Below the pieces are notes generated by a model. That model saw only the letters and a list, made by a program, of their open reading frames with translations, ran no database searches and was not told the origin of the DNA. A stretch of 64,000 nt of DNA from Burkholderia sp. Bp8992 (GTDB taxonomy: Bacteria > Pseudomonadota > Gammaproteobacteria > Burkholderiales > Burkholderiaceae), in assembly GCF_003853705.1 (NCBI RefSeq), contig NZ_QTQI01000016.1, positions 124,001 through 188,000 of the forward strand, given 5' to 3'. The translations under genes were made by a program, and so were the position numbers. Positions within the stretch are counted from its first letter, which is position 1. Each line of letters opens with the position of its first letter. Shown one piece after another: positions 1 to 8,133 of the stretch.

Positions 1-1440
1 ACATTGCATCCGTTGGCGGTGTCTCATGTCCAGTGGATGGCAAGCAACCAGATGCGGAACCATCTGGACTGCACGCACGATAGCGCCTCCGCGGAAGTCG
101 GGCTTGTCTATGCTCGTGTTCTCACCGCATGTATCCAAGGCACGGAACAATTCAAGCCTTGCGCACGGTTATACGAACGCTGGTTGAGCGGCGTGATCTC
201 CGATGACAAGAATCTTGTGCTTCGCGGCGTTGTCCTGAATCTCGAGAGCAACAAGAAGATATTTTCGGAAAGCCTCAAGCCGGATGTCACGTGGAAGACG
301 GTCGGCTGGGACAGCCTGATGCTGGCGTTCAACAACTCCATTGACGGCGTGGCCAAGCAGGCTCCCGAAGTGATCGGGAAGTTACTGGCTTCGCTCGGCG
401 GATCGATCACCCAAGCATTGCAAAGCTCAGTAGACGGGCCGGTCCGACATGCCCTCGTTGCGTGCGGCGTTGTCAGCGGCCGGCCGGTCGTGCGGGTCGA
501 GTTGACCGGCCCGTATAAAGCATACCGGGCGTCGCTCATTCGCCAACTCCTGAAATCCTCCGGCATCAAGAAAGCGAGTGAAAACGCGATCCAGCGAGAG
601 GTGTCGCTCGCGTTGCGCCGCCTTCAGATTCGAGGAGAGCCGATGAGCACGGTTGTCCAGTCGAAATTTCTTGTGATGATCGACGAAGAGACGATCAAAG
701 GCATGCCGAAAGGGTTGAGCAAGAGTGAACAGGCCAAATGGCTTGCGAACTCGCTTCGTTCCGCAGAGGAGATCGAGCGGTTGAATCTATCGGCATGGCG
801 GGAGCGGATCAATGTGTCGCAAAGGGTTGCAACGGCAGGCAAGGCAATACCGTTTCTCGGCAACGTGCTGGCGGGGCTGTTTCAGTGGGCTGCCTATCAA
901 AAGGTATCGATGGATCTGGTGAACTCGATGAAGGGCGACAGGCTGGAGAGTCAGTTCAGGTTGGGAAGTGCAGTGATTGCGTTGGGTTCCACGGCGGCAG
1001 ACACCATAGCCAGAGCTGCTGGCAATTTGGCCGAGACGACTTTGTTGAAGGGGCGGGCGGCGGCGTTGGGGGTGGTTGGGAAGATATTTGGATACTTATC
1101 AAAGTCACTTGGAATTTTTGCCGCTGGAATTAACGCATTTTGGGACGGGAAAAATGCCGTTGAGGCCATTCAACAAAGAAATTATCCGTTGGGTTTGGCG
1201 TTGAGCGTGTCCGCAGTCTCTGGTCTTATTGTGGCATTCATGTTAGCCGCTGAATCTGTAATTGGAGTGATTGTCGCAACTTTGTTTTTCATTGGTGCCG
1301 GCGTGAGCACTACATTTCTGCAGGATGACAAGATGGAAAAGTGGTTGAAGCGTTGCTACTGGGGCACACTGGATGCGAAGGATCGCTATAAGAATTCTGA
1401 AGAGGAATTGGGCGAACTAACGACGGTAGCCGGGGCTTGA
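1..1440 (+). CDS. T6SS VasX/BTH_I2691-like toxin, C-terminal part (5' end outside window)
   Basis: The frame is open to the left edge, so only about 479 C-terminal residues are visible; the TTG at base 4 has no ribosome binding site and is unlikely to be the start. The first visible residues (HPLAVSHVQWMASNQ, then a CIQGTEQF block) resemble the conserved part of VasX-like, membrane-active T6SS effectors. The last 200 residues contain strongly hydrophobic stretches (around ALGVVGKIFGYLSKSLGIF and LIVAFMLAAESVIGVIVATL), as expected for a pore-forming or membrane-inserting tail. From about base 1080 the DNA is visibly AT-richer than the neighbours, which is common for exchangeable toxin tips. 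The stop lies one base before the next gene, a candidate immunity gene. The family call rests on recognised motifs, not on a search. Confidence 0.68.
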   Translation, partial: TLHPLAVSHVQWMASNQMRNHLDCTHDSASAEVGLVYARVLTACIQGTEQFKPCARLYERWLSGVISDDKNLVLRGVVLNLESNKKIFSESLKPDVTWKTVGWDSLMLAFNNSIDGVAKQAPEVIGKLLASLGGSITQALQSSVDGPVRHALVACGVVSGRPVVRVELTGPYKAYRASLIRQLLKSSGIKKASENAIQREVSLALRRLQIRGEPMSTVVQSKFLVMIDEETIKGMPKGLSKSEQAKWLANSLRSAEEIERLNLSAWRERINVSQRVATAGKAIPFLGNVLAGLFQWAAYQKVSMDLVNSMKGDRLESQFRLGSAVIALGSTAADTIARAAGNLAETTLLKGRAAALGVVGKIFGYLSKSLGIFAAGINAFWDGKNAVEAIQQRNYPLGLALSVSAVSGLIVAFMLAAESVIGVIVATLFFIGAGVSTTFLQDDKMEKWLKRCYWGTLDAKDRYKNSEEELGELTTVAGA

Positions 1441-1441
1441 T

Positions 1442-2362
1442 ATGGACTACACAGGACTCTATGCAAAAAAATACCGCACAAGTCGAAAGTTGACCGGTGA
1501 GGAGATATCGAATCAATTTCATCAGAAGGTGCGGCTCGATATTTCACCGTTTTATAACATATCAGTTGTCGAAATGAACTCGACGTATCTGGAGTGCGTT
1601 GATCGCTGGTTTATATATCGAGGAACGATGGCGGCGTTTTGCTTGATTGGCGTGGCAATCCCGGTTTTTGCTTTTTTTGTTCCGCTTTTCGCTGCAATTG
1701 GCCTGGAATTTATTTCTCTTTCTATCTTTCTTGCGGTGTGGATTCCGTACTGGATGTTTATGGCGTGGATGTTGTCAAAGGAGATGTTCTCTTGGACGTA
1801 TTTTCCGATTAGGTTTAACTATAAAAATAAACTGATTTATGTATTTCGGAGAAATGGGACGGTTTTGATTACCAAATGGGACGATATATTCTTCACCCTC
1901 GGGCGTTGCGGGCATATGGTGGGTCGGCAAAACTGGGATATCCGTGGTCATGTGCTCGATAAGGACGGAGAAACTGTCTTGGAGACATTTGCTTTACCTG
2001 GCGACACGGCGCTCGTGGAGCAGTTGGAGCATTGTTGGGAGTTCATTCGACGATATATGGAAGAGGGGCCAGCGTCCGTCTACCGCGACGTCTACTGGTG
2101 CCACGATATCGCCGAACGGCGCGAGAAATACACGGTTGGCCTCAGATACATGTTCTTTGCGCTGAATGGTCAACCTATCGGGCAAATATTGCTTTCCCCT
2201 GTCTTCTTCCTGGCATCGCTTGGCCGATGGTTTGCCATGCACACGAGCAAGATCCCAGTGTGGCCGGCGGAAATCGAGGCTGCATGCGCCGTAGATGAAT
2301 TCGATCCGTACCTGCGCGATGCATCGCGTAACCCCGAGAAAATTCCGATGGAGCCGATGTGA
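1442..2362 (+). CDS. DUF6708-like membrane protein, probable T6SS immunity protein
   Basis: This 306-residue protein starts one base after the toxin stop. It has two adjacent hydrophobic segments near residues 60-110 (LIGVAIPVFAFFVPLFAAIG and the stretch ending in WIPYWMFMAW), a soluble central domain, and another hydrophobic segment near residue 245 (LLSPVFFLASLGRWFAM). I recognise the overall pattern as DUF6708, a family found next to T6SS toxins in Burkholderia. Membrane location fits protection against a membrane-inserting toxin. The first half (about 1500-1900) is AT-rich relative to the window, matching the toxin tail and suggesting that both were acquired together. The immunity role is inferred from position and topology. 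Confidence 0.65.
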   Translation: MDYTGLYAKKYRTSRKLTGEEISNQFHQKVRLDISPFYNISVVEMNSTYLECVDRWFIYRGTMAAFCLIGVAIPVFAFFVPLFAAIGLEFISLSIFLAVWIPYWMFMAWMLSKEMFSWTYFPIRFNYKNKLIYVFRRNGTVLITKWDDIFFTLGRCGHMVGRQNWDIRGHVLDKDGETVLETFALPGDTALVEQLEHCWEFIRRYMEEGPASVYRDVYWCHDIAERREKYTVGLRYMFFALNGQPIGQILLSPVFFLASLGRWFAMHTSKIPVWPAEIEAACAVDEFDPYLRDASRNPEKIPMEPM

Positions 2363-2426
2363 CAGTTCAAGTTGTCCTCGAAACCCAACTTTGCGCTTCG
2401 ATATACGGTTCCTTAAGGATCATTTA

Positions 2427-2705
2427 ATGTCTCTTCCAATCGCAGTACTAGGCGACCGCACCGACCACGGCGGCCGGATCATTACCGGCTCCGCGACTCA
2501 CAGTATCGGCGGCAAGCCGGTCGCACGGCTTCACGATCTGGTTGATTGCCCTCAACGCTATCCGGATGGTCGTCAACATGGCGTGAACCGAATTACTCAA
2601 GCCCATCCGACACTGACGATCGGCGGAAGGCGTGTGGCCTTGCACGGACACCGCACGGAGTGCGGGTGCGCTCTCGTCAGCAGTGCGGTTGCGAGGGTTG
2701 GATGA
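2427..2705 (+). CDS. PAAR domain protein (T6SS spike tip)
   Basis: A 92-residue protein. The ATG at 2427 is chosen because an AAGGAT Shine-Dalgarno-like sequence lies at 2415-2420; a longer in-frame upstream extension has no supporting signal. Features include a VLGDRTDHGGRIITGS start, IGGKPVARLHD, an HP..TIGGRRVALHGHRTECGCALVSS end, and the spaced His and Cys residues expected to bind zinc at the tip of the PAAR cone. PAAR proteins cap the VgrG spike and often carry effectors. It is a bare PAAR with no toxin extension, so it would act as an adaptor or tip for the toxin encoded upstream. Its stop overlaps the start of tssL (ATGA at 2702-2705), showing translational coupling. Confidence 0.9.
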   Translation: MSLPIAVLGDRTDHGGRIITGSATHSIGGKPVARLHDLVDCPQRYPDGRQHGVNRITQAHPTLTIGGRRVALHGHRTECGCALVSSAVARVG

Positions 2706-3997
2706 TGGATCGTGCGAAATACCTGAGTGGCCAAAGGCTTGATGCACAGGCCGCCGTCGATACGCCGACGTTCGCGGATACCGTCGATCCAGATCGGAAC
2801 CGGAAGACCTATGTCATTCCGCCGGGCGAAGCGGAGATGCAGCGGCTGAATGCAGTCAAAGGTGCGAAAAATCCGCTGCTTGAAGCAGCGCGTCCGTTGT
2901 TGAGGGCGCAAGCAGATATGCCGGACGCACTGGAAGACTCTGCGGGTGAATTGTTGCGACAGATGCTCGAGCAGGAGATGCGCACCTTTCAAAAACTGTG
3001 TGAGCAGGCCAATATTCGCCGCGACCATATGATCGGCGCGCGATACTGTCTGTGCACGGCGCTAGACGAAGCGGCGATGCGAACTGAATGGGGCCGTGAC
3101 GGCGCGTCGGGAAGTGAGTGGAAGAGCCACAGTCTTGCGACCACTTTCCACGAAGACCGAGACGGCGGCGACAAGGTATATCTCCTGATCGCCCGTCTGC
3201 TCGAGGATCCTCATGAGCACCGAGATCTGCTCCAGGTAATCTACCGCATCCTCAGTCTCGGCTTCGAGGGCCGTTATCGGGACGGCGCTGATAGCAAGCG
3301 CAAGCACGACGCGATCCGCCAGCGAATCTATAACGTCATCACCTCGCAACGCGAACCCGTTCCGATGGCCTTGTCGCCCAACTGGCAATCGACAGCGAAA
3401 GGCAAGCGGCTGTCGCTCTACGATTTCCCGGTGTGGATCACCGTTGTCGTTCTGTCGGTAGTCCTTCTCGGCCTGTTCGGCTGGTTCAAATATGAACTGA
3501 TGACCCGTGCTGCCGAAGTTCAGAAGCAGATTGCCGCGATCGGCGCGATGACACCACCCCCAGCGCCTCCCCAATTGCACCTCAAACAGTTGCTCAAGGA
3601 CGAAATCGCCGCCGGCACCGTCAGCGTCGACGAAGATGCCCGCCGCAGCGCTGTGACGTTCCGCGGCGATGCGATGTTCAAGCCCGGCGGGGCGTCGGTC
3701 CAACCGTCGATGAACCCGCTGATTTCAAAAATCGCCGCCGAAATTTCCAAGGTTCCCGGCAAGGTAGCCGTTCTTGGGTACACGGACAGCGTGCCGATTC
3801 GCAGCCGTCATTTCGCGTCGAATCAGATGCTGTCGGAAGAGCGGGCCATTCAGGTCATGCAGATGCTGCAAGCCGCGGGCGTGCCGGCCAATCGTCTTGA
3901 GGCCGCCGGCAATGGCGAGGCCGATCCCGTCGGCGACAACCGCACCGTGCAGGGGCGCGCGCAGAACCGGCGTGTCGAGATCGTCGTCGCGCGATAA
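2702..3997 (+). CDS. tssL: TssL (DotU family) with C-terminal OmpA-like domain
   Basis: TssL is the inner-membrane partner of TssM in the T6SS trans-envelope complex. The start at 2702 overlaps the PAAR stop; the longer upstream frame is out-of-frame PAAR coding sequence. The 431-residue product has a cytoplasmic DotU domain (NPLLEAARPLL near residue 57, CTALDEAAMRTEWG near 120), a single transmembrane segment near residues 240-262 (WITVVVLSVVLLGLFGW), and a C-terminal OmpA/MotB peptidoglycan-binding domain. The OmpA signature runs from LGYTDSVPIR through the LSEERA helix to the NRRVEIVV end. This is the extended TssL type that anchors to the cell wall. A second gene of the same architecture lies downstream of tssM. 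Confidence 0.93.
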   Translation: MMDRAKYLSGQRLDAQAAVDTPTFADTVDPDRNRKTYVIPPGEAEMQRLNAVKGAKNPLLEAARPLLRAQADMPDALEDSAGELLRQMLEQEMRTFQKLCEQANIRRDHMIGARYCLCTALDEAAMRTEWGRDGASGSEWKSHSLATTFHEDRDGGDKVYLLIARLLEDPHEHRDLLQVIYRILSLGFEGRYRDGADSKRKHDAIRQRIYNVITSQREPVPMALSPNWQSTAKGKRLSLYDFPVWITVVVLSVVLLGLFGWFKYELMTRAAEVQKQIAAIGAMTPPPAPPQLHLKQLLKDEIAAGTVSVDEDARRSAVTFRGDAMFKPGGASVQPSMNPLISKIAAEISKVPGKVAVLGYTDSVPIRSRHFASNQMLSEERAIQVMQMLQAAGVPANRLEAAGNGEADPVGDNRTVQGRAQNRRVEIVVAR

Positions 3998-4022
3998 GCC
4001 AGATCCGTTTCCGGAATTACAC

Positions 4023-7000
4023 ATGAAGAAGTTCCAGTTCCTGTCGTTTCTGGCCTCGCGCCAGTTCCTCACGTTCCTCGCACTGATTGTCGTCGCATTG
4101 GTGATCTGGTTCGTCGGGCCGTTTTTCGCGTTCGGCGGACTGAAGCCGCTCGCCGGGGCCGGCATGCGCGTGTTGTTGATCGCATTGCTGCTCGCAGGGG
4201 TACTGCTCTGGCTCATGGGCCAGCCGACGATCATCGTATTCGTCGCCCTGCTTTGCTTGTTGATCTGGTACGCGGGCCCGCTGCTTTCGTTTGGTCATAT
4301 GGCTCTGTTCGAGCCAGCGTCGACCCGACTCACGGCAATCGCGGTGATTGTGGCCGTGCTCGTCATCTTCGGGATGTACCGCGTCTGGCAGAAGATGCGC
4401 GCAGACGATGCGTTCCTGAAGAAAATGCTGCGCGTCGGCGACAAGAAGGACGAGTCACCTGCCGCTGAACGTCTGCGAAAAATCGAACCAATCGTGACCA
4501 GCGCACTCGCGCGCTTGAAATCGATGCGGACAGGCGCGCGCGGATTGAGTCGGCTGTTCCAGGGCAAGCGCTATTTGTACGAGTTGCCCTGGTACATCAC
4601 GCTCGGCTCGCGAGGGTCAGGCAAGACCAGCGTGCTGTTGAACGGCGGACTGGCATTTCCCGTCGCCGAGCAGATGCAGCGTGCTGCGGGGACGCCTGTC
4701 GCCGACTCCGCCTCGGTGGATTGGTGGTTGACCAATGATGCGGTGCTCATTGACACGACGGGCTACTACACGCGTCATGGCACCTCGCCAACCGCGGACG
4801 TCGATGAACCGAAACCGGCAGTCGACACCGTCAGCGCGGATGCGAGCGACTCGGAGCCGGACGAGAAAAGTGCCGAACGCGAGGCAAAACAGGATACTTC
4901 GACGCAATCGAAGGCGGCCACGGCATCGAAATCGAGTGCCGATTCCGCTCCGAGTCGTTCGGCCCAGCGCAATAGTCGTCAGGATATCGACCGCGCGGAA
5001 TGGCTCGGATTTCTCGGCATGCTGCGCCGGAACCGGCCGCGCGCGCCGATCAACGGCGCGTTGCTGACGATCGATCTTGCGACGCTGGCCGGCGCCGATG
5101 AGCAAGCGCGTCTCACGGAGGCTGCTGCATTGCGTGCGCGCCTGGCCGAACTGAGGCAGGAACTGGGCATTCGCTTCCCCGCTTACGTGATGGTGACGAA
5201 GATGGACGGCCTGACGGGCTTCTCGGAGTATTTCGGCACGCTCACGTCGGAGAGGCGGGCACAGGCATGGGGCTTCACGCTTCCGTATGGCAAGGAAGTG
5301 GTTGCGAAGGAGGGTATGCGCGCGCGTTGCCAGGACGAGCTCACGCAACTCTCCGAACGTTTGAGCAATTCGATCGATACACATCTGCAGGATGAGTACG
5401 ATTTGCCGAAGCGGCGAAAGCTTGCCGCGCTCCCGGAGGAGTTTTCTGCACTGCTCGGCCCGCTGACGGACTTGATCGACCGGGTCTTTCTCGATTCGCG
5501 CTACGACGATACTCAACTCCATGCGACGTTGCGTGGTGTGTATTTCACAAGCGCGCGGCAACGGGGCGGCGACGTCGTTGCAGAGCACCATACGCTCGTT
5601 CAACGCCTGCTGTCGGTTCAAGACCACGCCGTCGTTTCACCGCAACATGCCGAAGGCAACCAGAGCTTTTTTCTGCACGATCTCCTGACGCGTATCGTGT
5701 TCTCGGAAGCGCATCTCGTCAGCCCCAACCTGCGCTGGGAATTCCGCTACCGGCTGTTGCGTCTGATCGGCCACACCTTGACCCTGCTGTTGTTCGTATG
5801 GCTGGCGATCGGCTTGCGCGTGAGCTTCGGCCACAACAGCGACTACCTCGACGCGATGGGACGCAAGGTGCAGGCGTTGACCGCTCGCGTGACGCAACTG
5901 TACAAGACGCCGAAACCGGAAGCCGTGCCCGACACGCTGACCGAAGCGCGTTATCTGCCGACTTTTCCGAATCTGGACCTGTCGAATCCCGGCAGCGCGT
6001 GGCGCTATGGGTTGTACGTGCCGTCGAGCATCGCGACGGAGAGCGGTCGCACATACGATGCGCTCGAGGACAATCTGTTGTTGCCGCAAATCGTGCGCCG
6101 GATGGAGGATGTGATGTCCGGCGCGATTACCGGTAGCGATTCGAAGGCCGCCTACGATGCGCTGCGCGTCTATCTGATGCTCTACGACGCCGCCAAGTTC
6201 AATGCCGGCGACGTCAAGACGTGGGTGCTCGACGACTGGGCGAAAAACGACAGTGCGGCGATCTTCGGTGGCCGCGCATCGATGGTCGACCATGTCCAGC
6301 AGCTCTTGTCCGGCGATCGCGTGGTGAAGTCTCCGCTCATTCGCAATGACGCGTTGATCCAGCGAGCCCGGGCGTTTCTCGATGGCAGCAATGCGACGGG
6401 GCGCTTGTACGAGCGTGCAAAGGCAGCGATGCAGAAGGAGGCGCCGGACGAGTTCACGCTGTTGCGCGCGGTGGGCCCGCAGGCCGGCACGGTGTTCACG
6501 CGGGCAAGCGACGCGCCGTTGTCGCGCGGCGTATCGGGACTCTTCACGTTCGACGGTTACCGCAATCTGTTCGACAAGCGGCTGCCTGAATTCGTACAGA
6601 TTGCTCGCGATGACGATGCATGGGTGATGGGGCGCTCATATCTGGTTAGGGCGTCGGACTCGGCTCAAAAAAAAACGGCTGAAATCGTGAGCAATGCGAC
6701 GGGGATGGACGATGCACTGACGGATGCGGTCCGTCGCGAATATCTGACGGAGTACGCGCAGCAATGGGATGCATTTCTCAACGACATCCGGACGGTGAGC
6801 GGCACGAGTCTCGCGTTCAATCTTCAGGTGCTCCGCCGCTTCGCCGCGCCCGACTCGCCGCTCGTGCGGCTGGCTCGTGCGGCGGTGCATGAAACGACGC
6901 TGACGGCGCCAGTGAGCGGGTCGGGCGGCACGTTTCTCCAGAAGGCAGCCGACCAGATCAACCAGAAAGCCGACAAGGCGCTTGGCATTCGCGCGTCGGA

Positions 7001-8114
7001 GCGCGTCGAACGCGACCTCGTCGACGCCCATTTCGCCGCGCTGCGCGAAGTCGTGACCGGCAACACCGATTCGGAGGGCGCTTCCCAGGCGGTAGCCCAG
7101 GCCGGTGCGACGGGTCTCGACGGTGTGACCAACCTGTTGAACGACTACTACACGGCGCTCACGGTCTCCGATAACGCGTTGTCGAACAACAGCATGCCGC
7201 CGGCCAGCGACGCGGCGGCGAAACTGAAGATGGCGGCCAACACGATGCCCGCGCCTTTCCGTGCCGTGCTGCTGCAGCTTGCCGCGGACGGCTCGCGCGA
7301 AGTCAACCAGGGGATCGGGCAATTGTTGTCCCGCCAGATGCAGGCGACCGTCGGTGACACGTGCCGGCTGACCATCGAGGGCAACTATCCGTTTTCGCCC
7401 GACAGCAGGCGCGATGTCGGCATCGACGATTTCACCCGTGTGTTCGCGCAAGGCGGCGTGATCGACGATTTCTTCACGAAGACGCTGGCGCCTTTCGTCG
7501 ACACGTCCGCGAAGCCGTGGCGGTACCGCACGCTGCCCGGCGCGACGGAGCCCGTGCATGGGCCGGATCTCGAACCGTTCGAGCATGCGAAGGCGATTCG
7601 CGAAGTCTTCTTCAACGATCCCGGTCACAAGCAGCTCACATGGAAGGCCGATATCCGCATTCCCGAACTGGATCCCTCGATCATGGGCCTTGCGCTTGAC
7701 GTCGACGGCCAGACTTCGCTCTATCAGCACGGACCCGTGGCGCCGTTCACGGTGTCGTGGCCGGGGCCGCGCGGCGGCGTCCATGCAGAGATCACCGCCA
7801 ATCCGCGCATTCGTCCCGAGACGTCGACGATTGCTGCAGACGGGCCCTGGGCGCTGATGCGGCTGCTTCAGCGGGGACGGGTCGTCGAAACAGCAATGCC
7901 CGGCCGCACCCGTGTCGCGTTCGATTTCGACGGTCGCAAGGCGGCGCTCGACATCGCGAGCACCGGGAGTGTTCCGAATCCGCTGACGAGCGATGTGCTG
8001 AGGACATTCCGCTGTCCGAGCTCGATGCCGCTGTTCAATCTGTCGGACAGCGGCCCGCCGCCAGGATTGCCGCGCGGCATGGTGCCCGCAGGTCCGATCA
8101 ATACCGCCCAATGA
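4023..8114 (+). CDS. tssM: TssM (IcmF family), T6SS inner-membrane scaffold
   Basis: A 1363-residue protein, slightly long for TssM. The ATG at 4023 begins MKKFQFLSF and follows tssL by 25 bases; upstream in-frame sequence overlaps tssL and is not used. The first 110 residues contain several transmembrane segments, a Walker A motif (GSRGSGKTS) lies near residue 195, and another membrane segment (GHTLTLLLFVWLAIGL) near 585 precedes the long periplasmic part and the C-terminal TssM domain. An unusual acidic, serine- and lysine-rich low-complexity insert spans about residues 256-320, between the DTTGYYTR motif and the WLGFLGMLRR block. A run of nine A residues sits in frame at 6667-6675. TssM joins TssL and TssJ; no tssJ is visible here. 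Confidence 0.95.
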   Translation: MKKFQFLSFLASRQFLTFLALIVVALVIWFVGPFFAFGGLKPLAGAGMRVLLIALLLAGVLLWLMGQPTIIVFVALLCLLIWYAGPLLSFGHMALFEPASTRLTAIAVIVAVLVIFGMYRVWQKMRADDAFLKKMLRVGDKKDESPAAERLRKIEPIVTSALARLKSMRTGARGLSRLFQGKRYLYELPWYITLGSRGSGKTSVLLNGGLAFPVAEQMQRAAGTPVADSASVDWWLTNDAVLIDTTGYYTRHGTSPTADVDEPKPAVDTVSADASDSEPDEKSAEREAKQDTSTQSKAATASKSSADSAPSRSAQRNSRQDIDRAEWLGFLGMLRRNRPRAPINGALLTIDLATLAGADEQARLTEAAALRARLAELRQELGIRFPAYVMVTKMDGLTGFSEYFGTLTSERRAQAWGFTLPYGKEVVAKEGMRARCQDELTQLSERLSNSIDTHLQDEYDLPKRRKLAALPEEFSALLGPLTDLIDRVFLDSRYDDTQLHATLRGVYFTSARQRGGDVVAEHHTLVQRLLSVQDHAVVSPQHAEGNQSFFLHDLLTRIVFSEAHLVSPNLRWEFRYRLLRLIGHTLTLLLFVWLAIGLRVSFGHNSDYLDAMGRKVQALTARVTQLYKTPKPEAVPDTLTEARYLPTFPNLDLSNPGSAWRYGLYVPSSIATESGRTYDALEDNLLLPQIVRRMEDVMSGAITGSDSKAAYDALRVYLMLYDAAKFNAGDVKTWVLDDWAKNDSAAIFGGRASMVDHVQQLLSGDRVVKSPLIRNDALIQRARAFLDGSNATGRLYERAKAAMQKEAPDEFTLLRAVGPQAGTVFTRASDAPLSRGVSGLFTFDGYRNLFDKRLPEFVQIARDDDAWVMGRSYLVRASDSAQKKTAEIVSNATGMDDALTDAVRREYLTEYAQQWDAFLNDIRTVSGTSLAFNLQVLRRFAAPDSPLVRLARAAVHETTLTAPVSGSGGTFLQKAADQINQKADKALGIRASERVERDLVDAHFAALREVVTGNTDSEGASQAVAQAGATGLDGVTNLLNDYYTALTVSDNALSNNSMPPASDAAAKLKMAANTMPAPFRAVLLQLAADGSREVNQGIGQLLSRQMQATVGDTCRLTIEGNYPFSPDSRRDVGIDDFTRVFAQGGVIDDFFTKTLAPFVDTSAKPWRYRTLPGATEPVHGPDLEPFEHAKAIREVFFNDPGHKQLTWKADIRIPELDPSIMGLALDVDGQTSLYQHGPVAPFTVSWPGPRGGVHAEITANPRIRPETSTIAADGPWALMRLLQRGRVVETAMPGRTRVAFDFDGRKAALDIASTGSVPNPLTSDVLRTFRCPSSMPLFNLSDSGPPPGLPRGMVPAGPINTAQ

Positions 8115-8133
8115 ACTGCGAGGAACGCGCACG

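Noticed and set aside
3062-5627. Long minus-strand frames under tssL and tssM
   Set aside because: Shadow frames of recognised T6SS genes with no start signals or family motifs.
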